Origin: Chitinophaga sp. CF418
Lineage (GTDB): Bacteria > Bacteroidota > Bacteroidia > Chitinophagales > Chitinophagaceae
Assembly: GCF_900142925.1 (NCBI RefSeq)
Contig: NZ_FRCN01000016.1
Location: 1-64,000 of the forward strand
DNA: 64,000 nt
Direction of reading: 5' to 3'
The notes beneath the pieces are model-generated. The model was not told where the DNA came from, ran no database searches, and was given only the letters and a program-made list of their open reading frames with translations. This document shows, piece after piece, positions 17,949 through 27,407 of this stretch (position 1 is its first letter; each line of letters begins with the position of its first letter). A program made the translations under genes and the position numbers.

Positions 17949-18113
17949 CCAAACATCATCCTCGAGCTGATAACAAGGCCCAGAGCGGGCTCAGACGACC
18001 ATAAAAAGCAAAAGGCCGGAGAATACTCCGACCTTTCCGCTTTTGTGCCCAGTAGCGGAACATTCTCGAACCAAATGATGCTGATCTTTAAAAAGTTAGA
18101 GGTGAAGAGGTGA
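17949..18113 (+). pseudogene. Serine recombinase C-terminal tail with decayed attachment-site sequence
   Basis: The 54 codons before the TGA at 18111 begin PNIILELITRPRAGSDDHKK, matching PNVILELISRPIAGSEEDKK of the intact recombinase at 38.5-40.2 kb. The match continues through a terminator hairpin into TGTGCCCAG and TCGAACCA, which correspond to the tRNA-Leu 3' end at 40001-40024 with mismatches between. So this is the right-hand end of a related integrated element, its body deleted and replaced by transposase tails. Downstream (18114-18502) I see no gene. Confidence 0.7.
18011..18036 (-). terminator. Terminator-like hairpin in the recombinase tail remnant
   Basis: An 11-bp stem (18011-18021 with 18026-18036, one C-A mismatch) is followed on the minus strand by a T-rich stretch. 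It is the counterpart of the perfect hairpin at 39968-39993 next to tRNA-Leu. Confidence 0.6.
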
Positions 18114-18467
18114 TGGATAAGGGCTAATTAAATTAATCTATTTCAGGTTGATGATTCGCAACAGCAATTTAATTGCTCTATAATTGAAGTCCTTTAGTTC
18201 TTGCCTTACAGTGTTATTTAATGTCGGTGTCATTTCAGAAATATGCAATAATCTTCAATGACATTTTGTATTTCATATGGATCTGTTATTGTATGCGTCA
18301 TTAGATCAGTTAAATCGGTTTTATTCTAGACAAGCATCTGAATAATTCATCTTTGAATAGAACTATTTTAAACCCTGGTTTAAAGGTAAATAAAACATTA
18401 TTCTAATAGCGTCAATTTGGTTGGCGTGTCGCTGTTGATTGTCTTTAAAAAGGGCCTCTTGTTGATT

Positions 18468-18475
18468 TAATTTTG
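18468..18475 (+). promoter_or_regulatory. Putative -7 box for the OLD-family gene
   Basis: TAATTTTG fits TAnnTTTG and lies 27 bp before the start codon at 18503, a sensible distance. The -33 region is not clear. The preceding gap from 18114 is AT-rich with no other feature I can support. Confidence 0.4.
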
Positions 18476-18502
18476 TATATTATGGTACATAATTTATAAT
18501 AA

Positions 18503-20443
18503 ATGATATATAAAATAGATCTTTCCCCAAGACCTAAAACCGAAACTGATTCGGTAAAATGGTATGAAGACTATAAAGTCATTCTAGTAGATGAAAATGG
18601 GATTTCAAAAAATGAGATTTTAAGCGGTCTTAACAAAGTTAATATTTTTATAGGCCAAAATAATTCGGGAAAGAGTAGGTTTTTGAGAAAACTATATACT
18701 CAAGATGTATACAAATATTTTTCAGATTCTAACTTGGAAGAAGTCATTCTTCTGGTGATTGAAAGCTATAAGAAAATTTGCGAACTGTTTGAAGAAAATG
18801 ATTATAGAAAAAAGATTGGCTTCGATGACATTTTTAATAGATTAGTGGCCGACGCTTCATTAGCGTTCACAAAAGAGGAGGGTAATTATACGCAGATAAA
18901 AAGGTTGGGGGATTATGTCAACTATTTGTCAGGATTAAAAGAAATACCAGCAGATAGAAGAAATTCAATTCCTTTAAAAATTGGTATTAAAACCCCTAAT
19001 GAAATATTGAGTGAGATCAAAGAAAGGGCATCTGATATTAAGATTGTTTTCGATAAAATAAAAGGCTATGATAATTCAAGTTCTAATTCGAGATATAATC
19101 GGATATATATACCGATATTAAGAGGCCTACGTCCGTTAGGAACGGAGGATATATATAAGAATAGATTGAAAAAAGAATACTTTAGTGCGCCATCAATTTA
19201 TCATAAGGCCATCGATAATGTTCATACTGGACATGATATTTATGAAATGGTAAAAAGGTTGCTTCTTGGTTCCAAAGAAGAAAGGGCAAGAGTAAAGAGA
19301 TTCGAAGAATATATTGGGAGGAAATTTTATGGAGGTCGAGAAATAACCTTGATTCCAAATTATCGAACGGAAGTTCTTCATATTGGAATTGATAAAGATA
19401 GAGAGACAGAAATTTATAATTTAGGCGATGGTATTCAGACCCTTATTACACTATTTTATCCCATTTTCTTCGAATCAATAAATCAGGAGACCTTGGTGTT
19501 TATAGAAGAGCCAGAAAATTTTTTGCATCCGGGATTTCAGCGTTTATTTCTTGAGGCTTTATTAGATGAAGAATTTAAGCATTGCCAATTTTACTTCACT
19601 ACTCACTCTAATCATTTTTTAGACATTGCACTAAATGTCGATCAAATATCCGTTTATACCTTCAATAAAATACCATGTGATAATGTGCATCCAACTTTTG
19701 AAATTCACCATAGTGTTAAGTCCGATTTAAAATTATTAGATTTGTTAGGTGTCCGTAGTTCTTCTGTATTTATTTCAAATTGTACTATTTGGGTTGAAGG
19801 TATAACTGATAGATTGTATATTAAGAAGTTCCTGGATCTATATATGAATGATCTTTTTGAGAAGGAAAATGGTAGGGCTCCTTATTCGGAAGATATTCAT
19901 TATTCATTTGTAGAATATAGTGGCAATAATATTACGCACTGGAATTTCGATAGTAGTGTCGATACACAACAGATAAAGGCGGCTAGCATATCAAATAAAA
20001 TATTCTTGATCGCGGATACGGATGGGACGAATTCTGATAAGGCAAGTGCGAAGAAAAAGAGGTTAAGAGATTTAAGGAATATTCTAGGGGTTAATTTCTA
20101 TCAGTTGCCGTGTCGTGAAATTGAGAATATTCTTAGTCTTGATATTGTTAGAAAAACTGTAGCGAAGTTGGATAATGTAGAGCTTGAGACAATTGTTGTG
20201 GATTCAAAACAAGTCAATGAATTGAATTTTGACTATATTGGCATGGGGTCATTTATTGAAGAAAAGTTTAACGCTAGTCGAAAGTTTGCGAGCGATTCCG
20301 GTACCATAGCCTGTAAAAAGGATTTTTGTGAAACAGCAGTTGCTTTTATGGATAGTTGGGATACATTAAGTGAGAAGGCAATTGAACTTGTTAATAACAT
20401 ATATAATTTTATTAAAGCTGCAAATGAAATAAGCGAATGTTAG
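18503..20443 (+). CDS. OLD-family ATPase with TOPRIM nuclease domain (putative phage defence)
   Basis: A 646-residue overcoming-lysogenization-defect (OLD) type protein: an ABC/SMC-like ATPase fused to a TOPRIM nuclease. Walker A is GQNNSGKS at 51-58. Walker B is VFIEEPENFLHPG at about 333-345 and the H-loop region is TTHSNHFLD. The TOPRIM part has VEGITD (E432), ADTDG (D505, D507) and REIENIL (E541), consistent with intact metal-binding residues. OLD proteins are ATP-dependent DNA nickases/nucleases, several of which block phage. No UvrD-like or other partner lies beside it, so it resembles stand-alone class 1 OLD. It is AT-rich relative to the backbone at 40-64 kb and sits at the left edge of the island. 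Confidence 0.88.
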   Translation: MIYKIDLSPRPKTETDSVKWYEDYKVILVDENGISKNEILSGLNKVNIFIGQNNSGKSRFLRKLYTQDVYKYFSDSNLEEVILLVIESYKKICELFEENDYRKKIGFDDIFNRLVADASLAFTKEEGNYTQIKRLGDYVNYLSGLKEIPADRRNSIPLKIGIKTPNEILSEIKERASDIKIVFDKIKGYDNSSSNSRYNRIYIPILRGLRPLGTEDIYKNRLKKEYFSAPSIYHKAIDNVHTGHDIYEMVKRLLLGSKEERARVKRFEEYIGRKFYGGREITLIPNYRTEVLHIGIDKDRETEIYNLGDGIQTLITLFYPIFFESINQETLVFIEEPENFLHPGFQRLFLEALLDEEFKHCQFYFTTHSNHFLDIALNVDQISVYTFNKIPCDNVHPTFEIHHSVKSDLKLLDLLGVRSSSVFISNCTIWVEGITDRLYIKKFLDLYMNDLFEKENGRAPYSEDIHYSFVEYSGNNITHWNFDSSVDTQQIKAASISNKIFLIADTDGTNSDKASAKKKRLRDLRNILGVNFYQLPCREIENILSLDIVRKTVAKLDNVELETIVVDSKQVNELNFDYIGMGSFIEEKFNASRKFASDSGTIACKKDFCETAVAFMDSWDTLSEKAIELVNNIYNFIKAANEISEC

Positions 20444-20634
20444 TTTTCCAGTCAACGTCACGCATTTATTAATTAGTGCGGTCAAAGGTATTGTAGGCTT
20501 CCCCCAACTTCGGCCAGTGAGTGTTAAGTTAACTGTGTAAATTTATGGCACTCGTTCCAGCTTAAACGGCCCGTTGGCATTTCGCGGAGCATAATAATTT
20601 CCGGCCCCGCCCTGCCCCTCGATGGGTTTTCTTA

Positions 20635-22028
20635 TCAGCACTGAAGGTTCCGGTAAAGCTGAAGGGCATCGGGCGGGCCCCACTCAAACTGTATGCTGTT
20701 GGCATTGACGTACCCATATACCCGGCTGGAGTGTATGTCTATTCTTAAAGGTCCGCTTATTTTATGATTGGCATCTACTGATGCAATGTGTAGGTCCATG
20801 CCTACTTTTACATCATTACCAGGCGTTTCATACCCCGCCCATATACCATAGCCAGAATATGAACCCACTACGAAATCATCGGTTTGCACACAGGCAGTTG
20901 TAGTTCCTGATGTTACTTTAAAGCAGGTGTCGAGGTTGGGGTGGGCACCTGCAAAATGGATGGCTGAAAGCGAAAGATTCATGATATCTCCAATTTTCTG
21001 AACAAATTCTAAATAGCCAACAAATATTTTTAGCAACTGCTTAGCGGCGGAAGTTGCACCCTCGCTGGCTGCACATTCCTTGAAGTCAATCGTACTATAA
21101 ACAGTTTTTAGTATTTGTAGTAGTAGCCCTTCAAAATCACCGGGCGAAGTTTCACCGATAACATAGAGATTAGCAAGCCCTTCAAGATGAGCTTTGATGA
21201 CGCCGGCTGCAACAGCTGGGCAATCAGATTTTACCGCTATCTTAACCAGATCAAGGTAGCGAAAGTTTAATTTTGTACGAGGGCCAATCTGCTCTCAACA
21301 AGGTTGTCCAACTTCCGCCCGGAACGGATGTAAATCTGGTATTCTCCATTCTCTTTTAATACATAGGTAACAGAGGGAGGGCCGCCGAATAGGTCTACGG
21401 CATCCATAGCAAAATCCTGTGGCGAACTAGAAATAAGTTTGGCCGCCTCAATGGAGAAGGAAGTGATTTTATTTCCATCCTTATAAATACCAACCCAATA
21501 GTATGCGGCAACACCGTTATTGGTAAAGACAACGTTATTGCCGGCTTTATGTATAAGAATGGGCTGTTCAAACACACCATCCCTTCTTAAATTGGATGCA
21601 GTTACTGCTAACTTAATAAATGCATTCAATAACTCCTTGTTAGTGCTATCCAACAGCTCACGACCACTCATAAGATTCGTCGAAATCTGGCCGACAAGAC
21701 TGGTAAAGTCTGGAGAGGAAGCTATGTTTTTAATTAAAGAGAGCTTTGCTTGTTCGGTTAAGGTTTGAACAGCAGGCATATTCATTAACAATGCGATAGC
21801 TGTTGATTGGGCACTGATATCTCCATTTTCATTGCCAGGATAGTTGTAGCGCATCATTAAGGCCTCGTCATTGGCATTCCGTGGCGACAGGCTATCCATT
21901 TTATATTGCCCGTCCATCACCTTGCTGACCTCGTTAACTGATAGTACTGATAAAGACGCGGGGTTAATGGAGCTGCCTGCCGGCAGAATGACTTTGCCAC
22001 CTGGCCTGTAATGCGAGTGCGTATGCAT
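20635..22028 (-). pseudogene. Frameshifted exported-type protein gene, unknown family
   Basis: Two minus-strand frames together encode one protein of about 460 residues. Frame 1 (22028-21267) ends in NLVESRLALVQN at an A4 tract. Adding one A there continues the protein as QKLNFRYLDLVKIAVKSD and on through frame 2, which is open from about 21294 to 20635 but has no start codon of its own. The N-terminus resembles the mid-part of Bacteroidetes lipoproteins (ILPAGSSINPASLSVLSVNE) and lacks a signal peptide, so it is also truncated on the 5' side. The C-terminal part looks like a beta-sandwich. Function unknown. Confidence 0.55.
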
Positions 22029-22099
22029 TAGTTGGTGGTGGGAGCGGGAATCCCAGAGGGTTGTAAAAGAGTAGTCAGAAACGTTGACGAGGTAATTTT

Positions 22100-22137
22100 A
22101 ATCCGTTTAGGCCTTACTGGCTTAGGGCGGATTTTTT
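22100..22137 (+). terminator. Orphan hairpin with T-run (1)
   Basis: AATCCG at 22100-22105 pairs with CGGATT at 22128-22133, the stem extends inward with G-T pairs, and six T follow. No plus-strand gene lies upstream; it could serve a lost gene or insulate the operon that starts at 22756. Confidence 0.5.
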
Positions 22138-22343
22138 AATATGCAATCCCTAAAAAGTTAAGTGGATGGGGCAATTCAGATCTATCCTTTAGCAGACAAA
22201 AGAGGATTTTTTTTGGGGAAAGAGGTAATGCGCCCAAAAGAAATAGGTGTGGCTATATTTTTTGAGAAGATTAATAAGTAACAGGGGCCGGTTTAATTAG
22301 AGGGCACTGAAAAGTTACTCTTTTTAAAGGGATCTTTAAAAAT

Positions 22344-22379
22344 GATCAAGTAAAAGATGTTTTTACTTGGTCGTTTTTT
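22344..22379 (+). terminator. Orphan hairpin with T-run (2)
   Basis: GATCAAGTAAAA pairs with TTTTACTTGGTC (one G-T pair, 4-5 base loop) and is followed by seven T. It is a strong rho-independent terminator in the plus direction. The gap 22029-22755 otherwise contains only a 38-codon frame (22161-22281) and the promoter at 22689; I support no gene in it. Confidence 0.6.
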
Positions 22380-22688
22380 TATTGTCTAATGTGTGATTAG
22401 GTCCATTGCTGTAGCTATTGTTGCGATCTGTATTCGGAGTTAAAATGCTAACTATGATATTTGAAATCATTCAGCGAATATGGTGATATTTTAACTCCTC
22501 GCTAAGGTTACGTTTTGAAACAAGTGTGTATGTTATGCAGACCATCCTGTTAAAGCTTCTAGAATAGATATGTTGTATCGGAGTTGGAAATCAATCGTTC
22601 TATGCGGGATAGTGGCAGTAGGACTGAGCTTAGAAATAGCTAGTATTAGAGATATACAAAATGGATAATTTTTCATAACTTTATAGGT

Positions 22689-22696
22689 TATATTTG
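22689..22696 (+). promoter_or_regulatory. Putative -7 box of the ATPase-DUF4435-DUF262 operon
   Basis: TATATTTG is an exact TAnnTTTG match 59 bp upstream of the first start codon of the operon. A clear -33 TTG was not found at the ideal spacing. Confidence 0.45.
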
Positions 22697-22755
22697 TTTT
22701 TGTTCCCAATAGACAGGGTTTGACGAAAATTTAAAGGTTAAATTCACTTATAAAT

Positions 22756-23946
22756 ATGAATATTTCTCAATTGGAAATAATTGGCTTATATGGCCGGTAT
22801 AATACGAAAATCCCGATAAGTGAAAACACATTAATACTCATCGCAAAGAACGGTGCAGGAAAAAGTACTATTCTTAGAATTACGTTCTATTTTTTGACCA
22901 AACAATGGGAACGGTTATGTTCTTTTGACTTTCATATAATTCGCTGCGTTATAGATGATCGGGTTTATGAGTTTGAAAAAAGTGCATATCTTAAAAGTAG
23001 CAAGGTGTCTAACGGGTTAAGTGAGATAGCTCAACAGTATCCGACGTACCGAAACTTTATTACGAAAATTTTGCCTAATTATGATGCTCTGGATTTGAAG
23101 TCTAATGTTGCTTTGCTAGAGAATGTTGCAATTAAACATGATGTCCCTCCCGGGTTTCTTGTTCGAGTGGTAAATTATCTAATCGAAGCTCGGAATCCCA
23201 CTTCTCATCTGAACTGGGATACCTTTGTTCTCTTTCTACCTACTTATCGCCGAATAGAACATGATATCGAGGAGCTATTTGCGGATATTAATATTAAGTT
23301 GAAACAGTATGTAACCGATCTACGGAAGGATTTTTACTCCAAGAATCTCTCCACGGATGTATTTGCGTCGGCTGATGATGATCAGTTTGCCAATGAATTT
23401 GGTAACGATGAGCGTATTTTTACTGACTTATGGAGTATAAGAGACCAAGAAAAATGGAACATCAAGGGAAGAAACAAATATCTCGAATTGATTGAATTTG
23501 GAATGGATGATATTTATTATAAGGTACGAGATATCGTTAAATCGTCCGCTCTCTCAAATATTGATCCGTTGCCGTCAAAACTTACAGAATACCTCAGGAT
23601 TTGCAACACATATCTTGAGCCGTATAAAACACTTGTGTACGACTTAAATGTAAATGTTCTAAAACTTCGGTTTAATGAAAGTAATACGTTTACTGATCTA
23701 AGAAATTTATCATCAGGTGAGAAACAAATCGTTTCGATATTATTTCATCTTTATGTCGAGGATCATGCTCCGTTTGTAATTATTGATGAACCTGAATTAT
23801 CACTGTCATTAAGATGGCAGCAAAAAATAATTTCTGATATCCGAAACGCAAAGATTAGTGGCCTGCTAGTTGCTACTCACTCTCCTTATGTAGTGACAGA
23901 CGAGCTACGTGATTTTGCTCATGGCATTAATGAATTTATTGAATAG
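22756..23946 (+). CDS. ABC/SMC-like AAA ATPase, first gene of a putative defence operon
   Basis: A 396-residue ATPase with Walker A AKNGAGKST (30-38), signature LSSGEKQ (about 318-324), Walker B FVIIDEPELSLS (about 340-351) and H-loop ATHSPYVV (about 374). The insert between the halves is short, so it is an OLD/PtuA-type ATPase rather than a true SMC. It lacks the TOPRIM domain, which is supplied by the next gene. In this family the ATPase forms dimers or larger rings that license a nuclease partner. The next gene starts 5 bp after its stop and the third overlaps the second, indicating one transcript of three genes. Confidence 0.87.
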   Translation: MNISQLEIIGLYGRYNTKIPISENTLILIAKNGAGKSTILRITFYFLTKQWERLCSFDFHIIRCVIDDRVYEFEKSAYLKSSKVSNGLSEIAQQYPTYRNFITKILPNYDALDLKSNVALLENVAIKHDVPPGFLVRVVNYLIEARNPTSHLNWDTFVLFLPTYRRIEHDIEELFADINIKLKQYVTDLRKDFYSKNLSTDVFASADDDQFANEFGNDERIFTDLWSIRDQEKWNIKGRNKYLELIEFGMDDIYYKVRDIVKSSALSNIDPLPSKLTEYLRICNTYLEPYKTLVYDLNVNVLKLRFNESNTFTDLRNLSSGEKQIVSILFHLYVEDHAPFVIIDEPELSLSLRWQQKIISDIRNAKISGLLVATHSPYVVTDELRDFAHGINEFIE

Positions 23947-23951
23947 TAGCA

Positions 23952-25007
23952 ATGAATTATAAAGACGAGTTTTTTTCCTTTCGGGAGTCTTTTAGCGTAG
24001 ATACTTCCCTTTTTGAATTATTGCAAGATTATCACCCCAAAAAGAACACGCTTCATTTATTCGTTGAGGATGATGATGACTATCAGTTCTATAGAAGTTT
24101 TGCTCTTCGTGTCTATAGTAGTTATCAGATCATACCCCACAAGCAGCGAGGCAAAGGAAATGTTTTGGAGGCATATCAGAAAATAGACTGGAAAAGGTAT
24201 TCCAAGTGCCGTGTACTTTTTTTTTATGATAAAGATTACGATGATATTTTGGGCATTTCACAGCCAGCAGATCATAATATCTTTTGTACCATGTATTATT
24301 CGCTGGAAAATTATTTGGTAAACACTAATGTTGTCAGTATTATTCTAAAGGAAATTTTTGGATATACAGGGGATAAGTTGTTGGTCAAAATAAATACAGA
24401 ATTAGCTCAAATATATAAACGGTTCGTAAAAAGACTCAGGTTGATATCAAGTTGGATACTAATTTATCGAAAAACTGATGACCACTGTGATCTTGATCGT
24501 ATAGCATTCGAGGATTTGTTTGTGTTTGACAAAGATGGGCTTCACTATCCTCAATATATTGAGAAAGCCGATTTGGATGTCATAAAGAGGAATAATGCTA
24601 TTCCAGGGTATGTTAAAGCTCGATATCGTGAAGGGAAATTGCGTGGTCAAATCGAAGTGAAAACGTCCGCGGATCCGAGTAAATTTTGTTCGATACAATA
24701 CCGTATTAACTATCAACAATTGAAGGGGATTAATGAGGAGAAGTCTTATTTGCGTGGGAAATATAATCTTTGGTTTATCACCCGCATCGTTATGCCCAAA
24801 TTAAAAATGATAGCCAAAGAATATAACGATAAAGCAGCATTAGCCAATCAGCGTGAGGGAAGAGATGCAGATATTTTAACGCTTATTCCGAATATGGAAA
24901 TAAATGCCAATAATATTTTTCATGTCTTGCCGGGGAAAATGGATATTCCAGTGGATCTAAACTCGTTTTTAAGTTACAACTACAATATGTGTCATGGAGT
25001 CAATTAG
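23952..25007 (+). CDS. DUF4435 protein, TOPRIM-like putative nuclease partner
   Basis: A 351-residue protein of the DUF4435 family, commonly encoded next to an ATPase. Motifs parallel the TOPRIM domain of OLD proteins: LFVEDDDDYQFYR (E39, D43) for the glutamate box, FFYDKDYDD (D93, D95) for the DxD box, and YYSLENYLV (E119) matching REIENIL of the OLD protein at 18.5-20.4 kb. I infer a metal-dependent nuclease controlled by the upstream ATPase, in effect a split OLD. No membrane segments. Its last 14 bases overlap the DUF262 gene, which suggests the three proteins are made in fixed ratio. Confidence 0.8.
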   Translation: MNYKDEFFSFRESFSVDTSLFELLQDYHPKKNTLHLFVEDDDDYQFYRSFALRVYSSYQIIPHKQRGKGNVLEAYQKIDWKRYSKCRVLFFYDKDYDDILGISQPADHNIFCTMYYSLENYLVNTNVVSIILKEIFGYTGDKLLVKINTELAQIYKRFVKRLRLISSWILIYRKTDDHCDLDRIAFEDLFVFDKDGLHYPQYIEKADLDVIKRNNAIPGYVKARYREGKLRGQIEVKTSADPSKFCSIQYRINYQQLKGINEEKSYLRGKYNLWFITRIVMPKLKMIAKEYNDKAALANQREGRDADILTLIPNMEINANNIFHVLPGKMDIPVDLNSFLSYNYNMCHGVN

Positions 25008-26871
25008 AGATATATTTACAAATAAATTTTTTCGGATACCGGATTATCAACGAGGATACTCTTGGGAGATTTCTCATGTCGAGGACTTCTGGCAGGATCT
25101 GCTCAACTTGCAGCGTGATAGGATGCATTATACAGGAATGATAAGTGTAGAGGAAATTCTCGATTCCGAATATTGGAAGCTGCACGAAGACGCATGGCTT
25201 ATTGGTAGGGGGGATAAGCCATTTTTTATTGTAGACGGCCAGCAAAGAATGACAACTGTAGTCATTTTAATTTCTGTTCTTTTGAATTACATGGAAGAAG
25301 GCGAGCTTATGTTATTCGAAACAAAGAATGTAATTGCTAATCGGTATCTCTATACATTTAATCCACGTGATAATTTCCAAAGTTTTTTATTTGGATATCA
25401 TAAAGATAATCCAAGCTATGAATATTTGAAAAGAGAAATCTTTGAGCAAGCTAATAATCAGGAAATCAATGAGCTTGAAAGAACATCATATACGAATAAT
25501 CTTTTCAATGCTAAGCAGTTTTTCGACATGAGAGTGCAGCTTCTCAGCGCTCAGGAACGTGAAGAAATCTATGAAAAAGTTGTCAAAAACCTTAAGTTTG
25601 ATTTCAAGATTTTGGAAAAACAGTTGGATATATTCATTGTTTTTGAAACGATGAATAATAGGGGAAAAGCATTATCTAATCTTGAGAAATTAAAGAATCG
25701 TTTAATATACTTGTCGACGTTACTGAGTATCGATGTTGTTAATCGTATAGGTCTGAGAGATCGGATTAATGAAACATGGAAAATTGTTTATAGGTATCTC
25801 GGCATGACGAAAGATCGTCGAATGGATGATGATGCATTTCTACAAAACCATTGGATCATGTATTCAAGGTATGATAGAAGAGAGCCGGAATTCTATGTGC
25901 GAGATATATTTGAAAGAAATTTTTCATCTCAAAGACTTATAGAGGGTAGTATTGATGTTTCCGATCTTGATCATTACATCATAAGCATTGCTGAGGCTAT
26001 AAAGTGCTGTTTTGTGATGTATAATCCGAATTCTCCATTGGTAACAACGATGGGGTGGTCTTGGAAGGTCTTACGATGGTTGAAGAAACTCAACCGACTC
26101 GGCTACAAATCTTTCGGACCGTTGATAATGGCTGCAATGATGAAGGTGGAAGATGAAGATAAGCTTATACGACTTTTATCATCAATAGAAGCCTACATAT
26201 TCCTGTTGTACAACGTTTCTTTCCGAAGGTCAAATACAGGTACTTACCATTTTAATGCTAAGGCAAGTGAGTTATACAACGATGAAATTGATATTGACGA
26301 CCTTATCATAGATATTAATTTCTGGATTTATGGTGACAATGAAACCATGGGATATTTTGACTTCGATAATTTTTATTCATTTCTTAATGATGCCTTTCGT
26401 ACTGAGGAGTCAAACGGCTATTTGGCATGGAAGCATATACGTTATTTCTTATATGAATATGAGGAGTATCTTGGGGGAGATCTTCTTTATCCGCGTTCGT
26501 CATGGACGGATTTAACAACGGTTTATCGGGTAATGCCAAGTCGACCAGTTGCCGGATGCTGGCGTAGCCATATTGAATATCTAAATAGAGATCAACAGCA
26601 AAAAGTGTGTAGCAGCCTTGGAAATCTGATTCTAATGCCTAAGATTGACGTTCAGGGCGAGGAGTATTGTTTCAAAGACCTTAAGCAAATTATGAATGGG
26701 ATGTGTGCAAATGCAGATGATGTATTTGATAAATCCGACTGGACTCCGACAAGGATTGAAAGTCGTGGCATTCGTCTCTTGGAGTTTATGGAAGAACGCT
26801 GGAATATCCCAATAGGGGACAATGATATGAAACGAAAAATTCTTTTCCTTGACTACTTACCGCCGTTTTAA
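24994..26871 (+). CDS. DUF262-domain protein (GmrSD-like) with a diverged C-terminal nuclease region
   Basis: A 625-residue protein. The N-terminal DUF262 (GmrS-like, ParB-fold) domain is clear: FRIPDYQRGYSW (13-24), VDGQQRMTT (about 80-88) and FETMNNRGKALSNLEKLKN (about 215-233). In GmrSD type IV restriction enzymes DUF262 hydrolyses NTPs and is followed by a DUF1524 HNH nuclease. Here the C-terminus keeps RSHIEYL and SSLGNLILM, but the later Asn/Lys part of the usual motif is not recognisable, so nuclease activity is doubtful. It overlaps the DUF4435 gene by 14 bp, which is unusual for GmrSD and suggests a combined system. Start: the overlapping ATG gives the complete DUF262 motif. Confidence 0.82.
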   Translation: MESIRDIFTNKFFRIPDYQRGYSWEISHVEDFWQDLLNLQRDRMHYTGMISVEEILDSEYWKLHEDAWLIGRGDKPFFIVDGQQRMTTVVILISVLLNYMEEGELMLFETKNVIANRYLYTFNPRDNFQSFLFGYHKDNPSYEYLKREIFEQANNQEINELERTSYTNNLFNAKQFFDMRVQLLSAQEREEIYEKVVKNLKFDFKILEKQLDIFIVFETMNNRGKALSNLEKLKNRLIYLSTLLSIDVVNRIGLRDRINETWKIVYRYLGMTKDRRMDDDAFLQNHWIMYSRYDRREPEFYVRDIFERNFSSQRLIEGSIDVSDLDHYIISIAEAIKCCFVMYNPNSPLVTTMGWSWKVLRWLKKLNRLGYKSFGPLIMAAMMKVEDEDKLIRLLSSIEAYIFLLYNVSFRRSNTGTYHFNAKASELYNDEIDIDDLIIDINFWIYGDNETMGYFDFDNFYSFLNDAFRTEESNGYLAWKHIRYFLYEYEEYLGGDLLYPRSSWTDLTTVYRVMPSRPVAGCWRSHIEYLNRDQQQKVCSSLGNLILMPKIDVQGEEYCFKDLKQIMNGMCANADDVFDKSDWTPTRIESRGIRLLEFMEERWNIPIGDNDMKRKILFLDYLPPF

Positions 26872-26910
26872 TAATAAGTGAGAGCGAGGACAAAAGCTGT
26901 GCATTTACAA

Positions 26911-27405
26911 GAGGCACTATCTCAAAAACTGTGTAAATATTGAAAATCGGGGTTTTACGACTTCGATTTTTTAATTTTAAATATACACAGTGCTATGAAC
27001 ACAGAAGATTTCTTATCAGACGAGTTTTTAAAGCAATTTAAGACAGCGAAGCTGCTAAATGATTTTTTGGCTCAAATACAGAAGCGAGGGATTGAGAAGA
27101 TGCTGGAAGGCGAGCTGGATGGTCATTTAGGCTATTGTAAAAATGAGCAAACAGATGGTGATAACGCCCGTAACGGCTATGGAAAGAAGAAAATAAAGAC
27201 TAGTTACGGCGAATCTGAGATTAAAGTACCTCGTGATCGAGATGCCAGTTTCAATCCTATGATTGTTCCCAAAAGGGAGAACATGGTAGAAGGCATTGAG
27301 GAAGTAATTGTATCGCTGTATGCCAAGGGCATGAGCGTATCTGATATTGAGGAGCAGATCAAAGATGTCAACAAATTTGATGTATCCCCATCAACTATTA
27401 GCTAA
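26911..27405 (+). mobile_element. IS256-family element, left part only
   Basis: The left terminal inverted repeat (beginning GAGGCACTATCTCAAAAACT at 26911) and the first third of the transposase are present; everything beyond 27405 is missing. No right inverted repeat is seen nearby. The element end lies next to a 16-bp palindrome. Confidence 0.65.
26995..27405 (+). pseudogene. IS256-family transposase, N-terminal fragment
   Basis: The first 136 residues of a mutator-type (IS256) transposase: MLEGELDGHLGY, then NARNGYGKKKIKTSYGESEI and VPRDRDASFNPMIVPKR, then SLYAKGMSVSDIEEQIK. The frame stops right after VSPSTIS, before the DDE catalytic residues, which normally lie beyond residue 160. It is therefore inactive unless complemented. 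It separates the ATPase-DUF4435-DUF262 operon from the oppositely directed STAND operon. Confidence 0.85.
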
Positions 27406-27407
27406 GT

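Noticed and set aside
22161..22281. 38-codon plus-strand frame (GTG start) between two hairpins
   Set aside because: Too short, no family, no clear ribosome site; could be random.
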